Origin: an uncultured Bacteroidales bacterium
Lineage (GTDB): Bacteria > Bacteroidota > Bacteroidia > Bacteroidales > UBA932
Direction of reading: 5' to 3'
Assembly: GCA_937901105.1 (NCBI GenBank)
Contig: CALCHD010000023.1
Span: 1-6,424 of the forward strand
Length of the DNA: 6,424 nucleotides
The notes beneath the pieces were generated by a model. That model saw only the letters and a list, made by a program, of their open reading frames with translations. It did no database searches and was not told the origin of the DNA. The position numbers and the translations under genes are program-made. Numbering within the stretch: the first letter of the stretch is position 1; each line of letters opens with the position of its first letter. Below are positions 1 through 4,706 of the stretch, piece after piece.

Positions 1-37
1 TGTTGCTGTGGATGTTGCTACTGCATTGAGCAAATAA
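1..37 (+). CDS. 3' end of a gene, probably GGGtGRT-family protein (partial)
   Basis: Only the last codons are inside the window, reading ...AVDVATALSK followed by TAA at 35-37. The frame is fixed by the second copy of this sequence at 4198-4234, where the upstream protein sequence can be read (SVPAHVEMMGFLG, then GNNPMVGATVAVAV). From memory these motifs resemble the C-terminus of the GGGtGRT protein family (a conserved protein of unknown function in Bacteroidales and Clostridia); I could not check this. The body of the gene should lie just left of base 1 and may be intact. A hairpin and an intrinsic terminator follow directly, so this is the end of a transcription unit. Certainty is high that this is a coding 3' end and moderate for the family. 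Confidence 0.55.
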   Translation, partial: VAVDVATALSK

Positions 38-57
38 TTTCTGTCAAAGGAATATTC

Positions 58-78
58 TTCCCGATGAATTGTCGGGAA
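58..78 (+). other. Small hairpin after the stop codon, left copy
   Basis: TTCCCGA and TCGGGAA form a perfect 7-bp stem around a 7-base loop (TGAATTG), followed by five A residues. The same hairpin is kept in the right repeat copy with one loop change. It precedes the true terminator and could be a 3' stabilising structure or, read on the minus strand with its leading T run, a weak terminator. Confidence 0.6.
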
Positions 79-87
79 AAAGATATG

Positions 88-115
88 AAAGGTGGTCTTG
101 CGGCCACCTTTTTTT
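88..115 (+). terminator. Intrinsic terminator of the left gene
   Basis: AAAGGTGGTC pairs with GGCCACCTTT (10 bp with one G-T wobble) around a TTGC loop, and runs straight into a T tract at 109-115. This is a textbook Rho-independent terminator for the gene ending at 37. Its sequence is unrelated to the terminator after the right repeat copy, although both follow the same small hairpin. Confidence 0.85.
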
Positions 116-117
116 GT

Positions 118-166
118 GCCTTCCTACTTTTCCCCTCCCTTTTCCCTCCCTTTCCCCTCCCTTCCC
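118..166 (-). other. Polypyrimidine tract with seven C runs; G-quadruplex candidate on minus strand
   Basis: Bases 118-166 are all C or T except one A at 125. C runs lie at 132-135, 137-139, 144-146, 148-150, 154-157, 159-161 and 164-166, separated by one to four bases. The minus strand therefore has seven runs of three or four G with short loops, well above the four needed for an intramolecular G-quadruplex; the plus strand could form an i-motif or triplex. No coding role is evident. It lies just after a terminator and borders the hairpin repeats. Confidence 0.7.
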
Positions 167-306
167 AAGACGATGGCACACCAGAGTTGCCCTGCAGGCC
201 CTCCAAAGGCGGTCTTGTGTGCCATCCGTAACATTTCTTTGGGAGTGGAGCAGGGAATATGCCCTGGAGGTATGTTTGGAGAGGGTTGGGTGTGCCATTG
301 TCTTGG
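165..306 (+). repeat. Inverted repeat with one left arm and two possible right arms
   Basis: CCAAGACGATGGCACACC (165-182) is complementary to 289-306 over 18 bases with a single G-T wobble. GTGTGCCAT, part of the right arm, also occurs at 217-225, 73 bases before its position at 290-298. The left arm (ATGGCACAC, 173-181) can thus pair with either right copy, giving a short or a long hairpin. Direct repeats of about 73 bases underlie this. No gene is recognised here. Confidence 0.75.
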
Positions 307-356
307 CGGGAGGGGAGGCCTTTGGGATGTGAGGGCAGGCCTGGCAATTCGTGCAC

Positions 357-506
357 GTTCCTGCAATTCACCGTGGGCGGCAACTTAGACTGGAAGTGTC
401 TGTATAAGGGGGTATTGCCCACGATGCAACAAATTTGTTCTGTCGTGGGCGCAACCATCCCCTGCAGGGTATTGTAGAGGCAGGTGTTGCCCACGGTGAT
501 TTGCAT
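357..506 (+). repeat. 72-base tandem repeat with nested palindromes
   Basis: Two degenerate units of 72 bases lie at 357-428 and 429-500. Each can fold: GTGGGC with GCAAC (445-455) against GTTGCCCAC (486-494), and CGTGGGC with GGCAA (372-383) against TTGCCCACG (415-423). Both stems have the same 2-base bulge. Between them lies a near-perfect palindrome, 417-450, centred on AACAAATTTGTT (428-439), which pairs the inner arms with each other. The outer arms (CACCGTGGGC near 369-378 and GCCCACGGTG near 490-499) also pair. The arms can therefore form alternative hairpins or a cruciform. A partial third unit (GCAGGGGGGTATT, ending at 549) suggests a decayed array. Confidence 0.75.
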
Positions 507-589
507 GAGGTTTTGGGAACTATTGTTTATTGATGTGCAGGGGGGTATTATTAGCTGCAAGAGACGGTTGCTTTAGTTTTGTTTATGAA

Positions 590-615
590 GGGGTGATGTA
601 GAGATACATTACCCC
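590..615 (-). terminator. Hairpin over the stop codon of the minus-strand nuclease gene
   Basis: GGGGTGATGTA (590-600) and TACATTACCCC (605-615) form an 11-bp stem around a GAGA tetraloop. On the plus strand the one imperfect position is a G-T wobble; on the minus strand it is A-C. The stem includes the stop codon of the nuclease gene (609-611). No strong T tract follows on either strand, so it is a possible 3'-end structure rather than a classical terminator. Confidence 0.45.
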
Positions 616-1850
616 ATAACTTTAATCTTGTGTTTTACGTATTGTTCATTTAAAGGCTCGTCGTAATCAATGCATACTAGAGTGATGTCGTGTTCTTTAC
701 ACAATCTTTTTTTTCTTGAATCATGCTCTACTCTAATCTTAAATTGTTCTTCTCCTCCCCAATGTTCTATAGGTTGATAATGTTGTATGCCTTGGTATTC
801 AAATGCAAGCTTTTTATTTGGTAGGAATATATCTAGTTCTAGCCGGTCTAACCATAGAGGACGATGGTGTCTTATGATTTCTTCGTTGGGATATATATTT
901 TTTACAATGTCATATAAGATACCTTCACTGATCCATCCTTCTCCAATGTGTTTATATCCAAACTTTTCTCTTACAAAATTTTCAATTTCTCTTTCGTGAG
1001 GTGGTTGAGATGGTAACGAAAAATCAGTGTCAAAAATAGTGAAGTGTTTGCTATTTAATTCTTCATAATAGTTTTTCATTTGTGTATAAATACTATGTTG
1101 ACAGTGATTTGGCAAGACAGTATGCCTATATGTGTCAATACCAAGCCGATAGTATTCTTCTTTTACATACCAGCCATATTTATTCATAAAAATACCATTC
1201 CTGCCAAAATCTTTTTCTGGGATAACATTGTTACATCTGAAACAGATGTTCTTTTTAAATTTAAGAAAATCAACAACAAGATTATTGCCCCAATATTGTG
1301 AGCGTTCTGAAATATCAAGTGGGAAAGCCTCTGCTCCTAGTGGATATGAGCGTGGTCCTTCATATTTTATGTTGGATGGAAGTTGTCGGAGTGCTATATA
1401 ATTATATATTGCATCCTTTTGGCATTCGCAAAAATAAATCTCACTATCTATATCCTCTGAAAAACCGAAAAAAGCTCCGTTTGATGGATAATGGACAAAG
1501 GATAGTGGTAAATTCTCATAAGAAATGATACTGTCGTGTTTGAATAACTCCCAATAAGCACCAGAGAACTTTTCTAATAAATCTGCATAATAAGGGGTGT
1601 TAATCTTTTCCCCAAATATTGTGATGCTACAAGATTTCCAATTGATGGTTTTATTTATGAGGTAAACAATTGTGTTCTTATGGTATAGAAATTCTTTAAT
1701 GTTGTTTACAAGTATCCGGTGAATTCCATTCTTAAATGTATAATTAGGCAGTCCCTTCATGAGCTCAGTGGAATTCTGATAGAATGGAGACTTGGACTTC
1801 CCTAAAGATATTTCAAGGATATGCGTTTTGCCTATTTTAATAGAACTCAT
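609..1850 (-). CDS. PD-(D/E)XK-type nuclease with cysteine pairs (413 aa)
   Basis: Predicted DNA endonuclease of the Vsr/DUF559-like branch of the PD-(D/E)XK fold. The nuclease domain covers about residues 285-413: a conserved glutamate in the EREIEN helix (about 286-290), D340 in LELDIFLP, and E351 with Q353 in AFEYQGIQHY, giving an E-D-ExQ active site. The following segment (HDSRKKRLCKEHDITLVCIDY, 376-396) is the usual basic helix and last core strand. The N-terminal 280 residues are unfamiliar. They hold two cysteine pairs, C141/C143 and C203/C206, which may form one split zinc site and serve DNA recognition. Its start is 15 bases after the lipoprotein gene on the same strand, so they are probably co-transcribed. 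It lacks a methyltransferase partner. It is paralogous in its C-terminus to the 2529-3860 product. Nuclease function is inferred from motifs; the target is unknown. Confidence 0.75.
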   Translation of the reverse strand: MSSIKIGKTHILEISLGKSKSPFYQNSTELMKGLPNYTFKNGIHRILVNNIKEFLYHKNTIVYLINKTINWKSCSITIFGEKINTPYYADLLEKFSGAYWELFKHDSIISYENLPLSFVHYPSNGAFFGFSEDIDSEIYFCECQKDAIYNYIALRQLPSNIKYEGPRSYPLGAEAFPLDISERSQYWGNNLVVDFLKFKKNICFRCNNVIPEKDFGRNGIFMNKYGWYVKEEYYRLGIDTYRHTVLPNHCQHSIYTQMKNYYEELNSKHFTIFDTDFSLPSQPPHEREIENFVREKFGYKHIGEGWISEGILYDIVKNIYPNEEIIRHHRPLWLDRLELDIFLPNKKLAFEYQGIQHYQPIEHWGGEEQFKIRVEHDSRKKRLCKEHDITLVCIDYDEPLNEQYVKHKIKVMG

Positions 1851-1865
1851 AGGGCGTGTTTTGCT

Positions 1866-2438
1866 TTAGAATTCATCCCAAAGAGATTTCTTTTTGTGGC
1901 TTGTTGTCATAAGCCTTTGATAAATAATATCTCTGCAGCATATCAGGTATTTGCCTAAAGCATCAGATTTCCAAGAGCGTTCTCTGTAAACATTCTTACT
2001 TGAAATTCTTATTTTTAGGATGCCATACTGAGCTATGTCTTTTAAATCGTTTTCGCTTAAAGAATAGACAGAAGAATAATAGTCTCGTTTATATGATGTT
2101 GATGAGCCGTATGATGGCATGTTGATTTCACCTATATGGAGATTGTTAATGGGTAAATAAAGTGTTTCATTGTTTCCAAGTTTTAATAAAACGACTCCAT
2201 TATCAGGGATATAGTAGAAGGAACTTACTAATAATAGCCAATCAATTTCCTCAGTATAAGGATTTTGGTATGCTTTTAGGCCAATTGAATAATTGGCGCC
2301 TTCTATATTTACAGATTTTGTTTCAGACATGACCTGCCTATCTCCATTACGCTCAATTCTATCAACAGAAATCATTAATGTTGAGCAAGAACTCAAGGAA
2401 AGGATTAGCATAAAACTTACTAAAAAAAGATTCTTCAT
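1866..2438 (-). CDS. Predicted lipoprotein (190 aa)
   Basis: The product starts MKNLFLVSFMLILSLSSC, a short charged start, a hydrophobic core and a lipobox-like LSSC with C18 as the likely lipidated cysteine, so it should be an exported lipoprotein of the cell envelope. The mature part (about 172 residues) has no domain I recognise. It is rich in beta-prone stretches (VNIEGANYSIGLKAY, WLLLVSSFYYIP, GVVLLKLGNNETLYLPI) and ends in a basic tail (HKKKSLWDEF). It precedes the minus-strand nuclease gene by 15 bases and probably shares its transcript, although an envelope protein and a DNA-cutting enzyme have no obvious common job. A TAACTTTG -7 box sits 19 bases upstream of the start. It could be a surface or immunity component, or simply a passenger. 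Confidence 0.75.
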   Translation of the reverse strand: MKNLFLVSFMLILSLSSCSTLMISVDRIERNGDRQVMSETKSVNIEGANYSIGLKAYQNPYTEEIDWLLLVSSFYYIPDNGVVLLKLGNNETLYLPINNLHIGEINMPSYGSSTSYKRDYYSSVYSLSENDLKDIAQYGILKIRISSKNVYRERSWKSDALGKYLICCRDIIYQRLMTTSHKKKSLWDEF

Positions 2439-2457
2439 AGTGACATAGTTAATTGAC

Positions 2458-2465
2458 CAAAGTTA
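2458..2465 (-). promoter_or_regulatory. Candidate -7 box of the lipoprotein/nuclease operon
   Basis: Read on the minus strand this is TAACTTTG, matching the Bacteroidota -7 consensus TAnnTTTG. It ends 19 bases before the lipoprotein start codon. I see no clear -33 TTTG element at the usual distance. Confidence 0.4.
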
Positions 2466-2500
2466 ATAATTAAAACGTCTGGACTTAAGATTATTTAACT

Positions 2501-2508
2501 TAATTTTG
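2501..2508 (+). promoter_or_regulatory. Candidate -7 box of the DUF723-repeat nuclease gene
   Basis: TAATTTTG matches TAnnTTTG and ends 20 bases before the start codon at 2529. Its last base overlaps a GGAGGA (2508-2513) that might otherwise be read as a ribosome binding site but lies 15 bases from the ATG, which is too far for a good site. An in-frame stop at 2517-2519 fixes the ATG at 2529 as the earliest start. The lipoprotein promoter diverges from this one within the 90-base gap. Confidence 0.4.
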
Positions 2509-2528
2509 GAGGAAAATAGATTGAGCTT

Positions 2529-3860
2529 ATGAGTAGGAATATCTATACAACAGAAAAATTTATTCAAAGGGCAAAGCAAGTTTTTGGGGATCTATATGAT
2601 TATTCCGATACTCATTATGTTTCTTATAATAAAAAGGTGCTCATAAATTGTCCTAAACATGGCGCATTTGAAAAATCTCCTTCTCACCATTTACAAGGTC
2701 AGGGTTGTCCAGAATGTGCTGGCCGAAAAAGATATAATAGCGATTCATTCATTTTAAAGGCCAAAAAAATTCATGGTGAAAAATATATTTACGGGAGGGT
2801 GCGTTATGAAAATATAAACACAAAGGTGGCTATAATTTGTCCAGAACATGGGGAATTTATGCAGCTGCCGCATGATCATTTAAGTGGAAAAGGATGCCCT
2901 GTGTGTGCAGCTCAAAATCGAGGTCTAAAAAAGAGGCGGAGGTTTGCGGATTTATTTGTTGAAAGGGCAGAAAAAATGCATGGGAATAAGTATGATTATT
3001 CTAAAGCAATAATTGATGGAGCAGATAATAACATATGCATTATTTGCCCTATTCATGGCGAATTTTACCAAAGCGCAAATAATCATTTACATGGGAAAGG
3101 CTGTCCGAAGTGCGCAAAAGTATTTATGAATACTCATTATTTTATAGATAAAGCAAAAGAGGTTCATGGTGATAAATATGAGTATGATAAAGTCGTTTAT
3201 GTCAATGCCCATAGAAATATTATAATAGGATGTTCAATTCATGGCGAATTTAGACAAACACCTAATAGGCATTTGCAAGGAGGAGGATGCCCTCAATGTG
3301 GATTGGATAGTTTAAGTCAAAAATTTAGAAAATCCATAGATGCTTTTATAGCGGAGGCAAAATTAATTCATGGTGATAAGTATGATTACTCGAAGGTGAT
3401 ATATATAAACAATAGAAGAAAGATTGAAATAATATGTCCACTTCATGGTAGCTTTAGACAAGTTGCTGGGTCTCATTTGGCAGGAATGGGGTGCCCAAAA
3501 TGTAGCGAATCTCATCTAGAACGTGAGATTAGGCTTGCGCTTGAAAGCCATTCTGTAAAATATGTATATGAAAAACGATTTAAGTGGTTAGGGTTAATGA
3601 CTCTAGATTTCTATCTCCCAGAATATAACGTTGCAATTGAGTGTCAAGGGGTACAACATTTCGAGGATGCAAATTTTACTGGAGTCTGGAAGAAATTTGA
3701 TTTTGAGGCACAGATTAAGAGGGATATACGAAAACAACAATTATGTAAAGTCCATGGTGTGAAATTATATTATTATGCAGAACGACACAGAGACAGTTTC
3801 CTTGGGGATAAAGTATTCAGCTCTCCTGCTGATATGCTGTCTGAAATATTTAGGTTATGA
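2529..3860 (+). CDS. Five-repeat DUF723-like zinc protein fused to a nuclease domain (443 aa)
   Basis: The first 325 residues are five tandem copies of a 55-57-residue module: about 8-63, 71-126, 139-195, 203-257 and 270-325. Each reads roughly F..AK..HGdkYdY..v.Y.n...v.I.CP.HGeF.q...HL.G.GCP.C, with four likely zinc ligands: C41/H44/C60/C63, C104/H107/C123/C126, C173/H176/C192/C195, C235/H238/C254/C257 and C303/H306/C322/C325. This matches the DUF723-type zinc-ribbon repeat found in phage and homing-type proteins, probably DNA-binding. The C-terminal domain (about 327-443) is PD-(D/E)XK-like: E331/E333, D360 in LTLDFYLP, E371 and Q373 in AIECQGVQHF, then RDIRKQQLCKVHGVKLYYY. The same nuclease type ends the 609-1850 product. 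A basic linker lies between repeats 2 and 3 (GLKKRRRF). It is likely a site-specific DNA endonuclease with a long recognition site; target and biological role are unknown. Confidence 0.85.
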   Translation: MSRNIYTTEKFIQRAKQVFGDLYDYSDTHYVSYNKKVLINCPKHGAFEKSPSHHLQGQGCPECAGRKRYNSDSFILKAKKIHGEKYIYGRVRYENINTKVAIICPEHGEFMQLPHDHLSGKGCPVCAAQNRGLKKRRRFADLFVERAEKMHGNKYDYSKAIIDGADNNICIICPIHGEFYQSANNHLHGKGCPKCAKVFMNTHYFIDKAKEVHGDKYEYDKVVYVNAHRNIIIGCSIHGEFRQTPNRHLQGGGCPQCGLDSLSQKFRKSIDAFIAEAKLIHGDKYDYSKVIYINNRRKIEIICPLHGSFRQVAGSHLAGMGCPKCSESHLEREIRLALESHSVKYVYEKRFKWLGLMTLDFYLPEYNVAIECQGVQHFEDANFTGVWKKFDFEAQIKRDIRKQQLCKVHGVKLYYYAERHRDSFLGDKVFSSPADMLSEIFRL

Positions 3861-4035
3861 GTATAATAAACAAGCTACATGGTTCGTCAATCTTAACGTA
3901 ACTTAAAAACTGTTTTAATTCAATAGTAATAGAGGCATGTTTAAAGGAATTTGATGATGTATAAAAATCTATTTTTGCGCCTTGCTGGGGACCACTTCTT
4001 GAAAAATCGGCCCTATAGCTATCTGTAGACCATAA
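3861..4035. other. AT-rich gap with one GC-richer motif
   Basis: No gene is supported between the end of the DUF723-repeat nuclease and the broken gene copy. A 63-codon minus-strand frame (3850-4041) overlaps the nuclease gene end and has no recognisable product. The segment includes the TTTTGCGCCTT-N8-CCACTT motif at 3973-3997. The right junction of the putative insert should lie at about 4035. Confidence 0.5.
3973..4002 (+). repeat. Short repeated motif TTTTGCGCCTT-N8-CCACTT, copy 1
   Basis: TTTTGCGCCTT (3973-3983), eight variable bases, CCACTT (3992-3997) and TTGA (3999-4002). The same two words with the same eight-base spacing occur at 5057-5081 downstream of the HepT gene. It may be a dispersed intergenic element. 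Function is unknown. Confidence 0.5.
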
Positions 4036-4234
4036 TCCCATGGTATGACCGACACAATGGACCGTGTGCTGCTCAGAGGCCTTCGCTAGAACATTGTTAG
4101 ACGCTCAGTTCGCAGGTTCTTCATCAGTTCCTGCTCACGTTGAGATGATGGGTTTCCTAGGTATCGGTAACAACCCAATGGTAGGTGCTACTGTAGCTGT
4201 TGCTGTGGATGTTGCTACTGCATTGAGCAAATAA
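4036..4234 (+). pseudogene. Frame-disrupted 3' fragment of the gene that ends at base 37
   Basis: Two readable pieces lie in different frames: SHGMTDTM from 4036 to about 4059, and DAQFAGSSSVPAHVEMMG from 4100 on to VATALSK and TAA at 4232-4234. The 40 bases between (4060-4099) appear about 25 longer than a colinear protein would need and shift the frame, so no single product spans both. The last 37 bases are identical to bases 1-37. Motifs suggest the C-terminus of a GGGtGRT-family protein (recall, unchecked). No start codon or upstream body exists; bases before 4036 are AT-rich and unrelated. It is best read as the leftover 3' end of a gene duplicated by, or displaced by, insertion of the sequence to its left. 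Confidence 0.65.
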
Positions 4235-4277
4235 TTTCTGTCAAAGGAATATCCTTCCCGATGAGTTGTCGGGAAAA
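4198..4277 (+). repeat. Right copy of the long direct repeat
   Basis: This copy matches bases 1-80 at 78 of 80 positions with no gap and diverges abruptly after 4277. Together the copies bracket about 4.1 kb carrying two nuclease genes and a lipoprotein gene. In this copy the sequence left of 4198 shows what the repeat probably extends into beyond the window's left edge. Confidence 0.95.
4255..4275 (+). other. Small hairpin after the stop codon, right copy
   Basis: TTCCCGA and TCGGGAA again form a 7-bp stem, with loop TGAGTTG. Both arms are unchanged relative to 58-78, and the only nearby differences are in the loop and at the base just upstream of the stem. Confidence 0.6.
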
Positions 4278-4284
4278 CATACAG

Positions 4285-4319
4285 ATCCCTGTAACTTTTG
4301 CGGTTGCAGGGATTTTTTT
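4285..4319 (+). terminator. Intrinsic terminator after the gene fragment
   Basis: ATCCCTGTAAC pairs with GTTGCAGGGAT (11 bp with one wobble) around a 7-base loop, followed by a run of seven T (4313-4319). It is a strong Rho-independent terminator whose sequence differs completely from the one at 88-115. Confidence 0.9.
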
Positions 4320-4383
4320 GTGGAGGAGAGTTTCTTAGGTGCAGGGGTGTTTTAAGGTATTAACTATTTAAAAGAAAAATTGT

Positions 4384-4391
4384 TATATTTG
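4384..4391 (+). promoter_or_regulatory. Candidate -7 box of the MntA-HepT operon
   Basis: TATATTTG matches TAnnTTTG and ends 15 bases before the ATG at 4407, which would give a very short leader. No clear -33 element is seen. Its place right after a terminator supports an independent transcription start for the toxin-antitoxin pair. Confidence 0.45.
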
Positions 4392-4406
4392 TAAAAATCC
4401 TGATTA

Positions 4407-4706
4407 ATGAAATTGATTGAGAGAAATATGCAAACTATTATTGCTTTGTGCAAGATGTACAAGGTGAATAAACTGTTTGTGTTTGGCTCAATCCTTACTG
4501 AGAGATTCAATAAGGAGAGTGACATAGATCTGGTTGTTGATTTCAATAAAGAGGATATCACAGATTACTTTGACAATTATTACAATCTGAAAGATTCCTT
4601 GCAGGAGGTTTTGGGGAGGGACGTAGATTTGCTTGAGGAGCAGGCTATAAAGAACCCATATTTGAGAAAGAGTGTTGATTCTTCTAAAATGCTTATTTAT
4701 GGATGA
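4407..4706 (+). CDS. mntA: MntA-type minimal nucleotidyltransferase antitoxin (99 aa)
   Basis: A small nucleotidyltransferase of the MNT family. The signature GSx10DxD is exact: G27-S28 in FVFGS, then D39 and D41 in SDIDLVVDF; the third carboxylate is D74 (or D72) in GRDVDLLEE. Length is typical of MntA antitoxins. In the characterised system MntA transfers AMP to a tyrosine beside the catalytic motif of the HEPN toxin and so disarms it. The gene overlaps the HEPN gene by 8 bases (4699-4706), the usual arrangement of a co-translated pair. An alternative start is the ATG at 4428 (MQTIIALCK); 4407 is kept because it is the first ATG after the promoter-like box. AT-rich compared with the genes to the right, consistent with acquisition. 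Family assignment is firm; the biochemistry is by homology. Confidence 0.9.
   Translation: MKLIERNMQTIIALCKMYKVNKLFVFGSILTERFNKESDIDLVVDFNKEDITDYFDNYYNLKDSLQEVLGRDVDLLEEQAIKNPYLRKSVDSSKMLIYG

Larger units (their letters stand above)
1..80 (+). repeat. Left copy of the long direct repeat
   Basis: Bases 1-80 match 4198-4277 at 78 of 80 positions; the differences are at 56 (T versus C) and 68 (A versus G). The repeat covers the last codons of a gene, its stop and a small downstream hairpin, and stops exactly where the two terminators begin. It may extend left of the window, so 80 bases is a minimum length. Confidence 0.95.
116..608. other. 493-base gene-free region rich in repeats
   Basis: I see no convincing gene here. 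Several frames stay open because the sequence is GC-rich and repetitive, but none has a recognisable product, and the longest (minus strand, 18-560) would run through the neighbouring terminator and the C-run tract. The contents are the C-run tract, two blocks of hairpin-forming repeats with a period near 72-73, and a final hairpin at 590-615. Composition is much richer in GC than the adjoining nuclease gene, so the block has a different origin or constraint. Confidence 0.6.

Noticed and set aside
160..549. CRISPR array
   Set aside because: The repeats are degenerate, about 72 bases with internal inverted arms, and there are no unique spacers between identical short repeats and no cas genes.
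18..560. Minus-strand 180-codon frame with a 24-residue period (VGNTxLYxxxQ seen twice)
   Set aside because: The period is explained by the 72-base DNA repeat. The frame also runs through the left gene's terminator and the C-run tract, giving low-complexity Gly/Lys/Arg sequence, and has no recognisable domain.
2508..2513. GGAGGA as ribosome binding site of the DUF723-repeat nuclease
   Set aside because: It is 15 bases from the ATG, and no better-placed in-frame start exists because of the stop at 2517-2519. It also overlaps the likely -7 box.
609..3860. Type II restriction-modification system
   Set aside because: Two nuclease-like genes are present but no methyltransferase motif is visible in any frame.
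3850..4041. Minus-strand 63-codon frame between the DUF723-repeat nuclease and the gene fragment
   Set aside because: It overlaps the nuclease 3' end and the start of the gene remnant, has no recognisable motif, and lies in non-coding-looking AT-rich sequence.
1..4277. Insertion sequence or phage-type integrative element with its own recombinase
   Set aside because: No transposase, integrase or tRNA-type attachment gene is encoded; only nucleases are present, so a recombinase-driven element is not supported within this window.
4672..4698. Upstream start for HepT
   Set aside because: It adds a hydrophobic nonapeptide inside mntA not expected in the family; the ATG at 4699 gives the usual N-terminus and a tight 8-base overlap.
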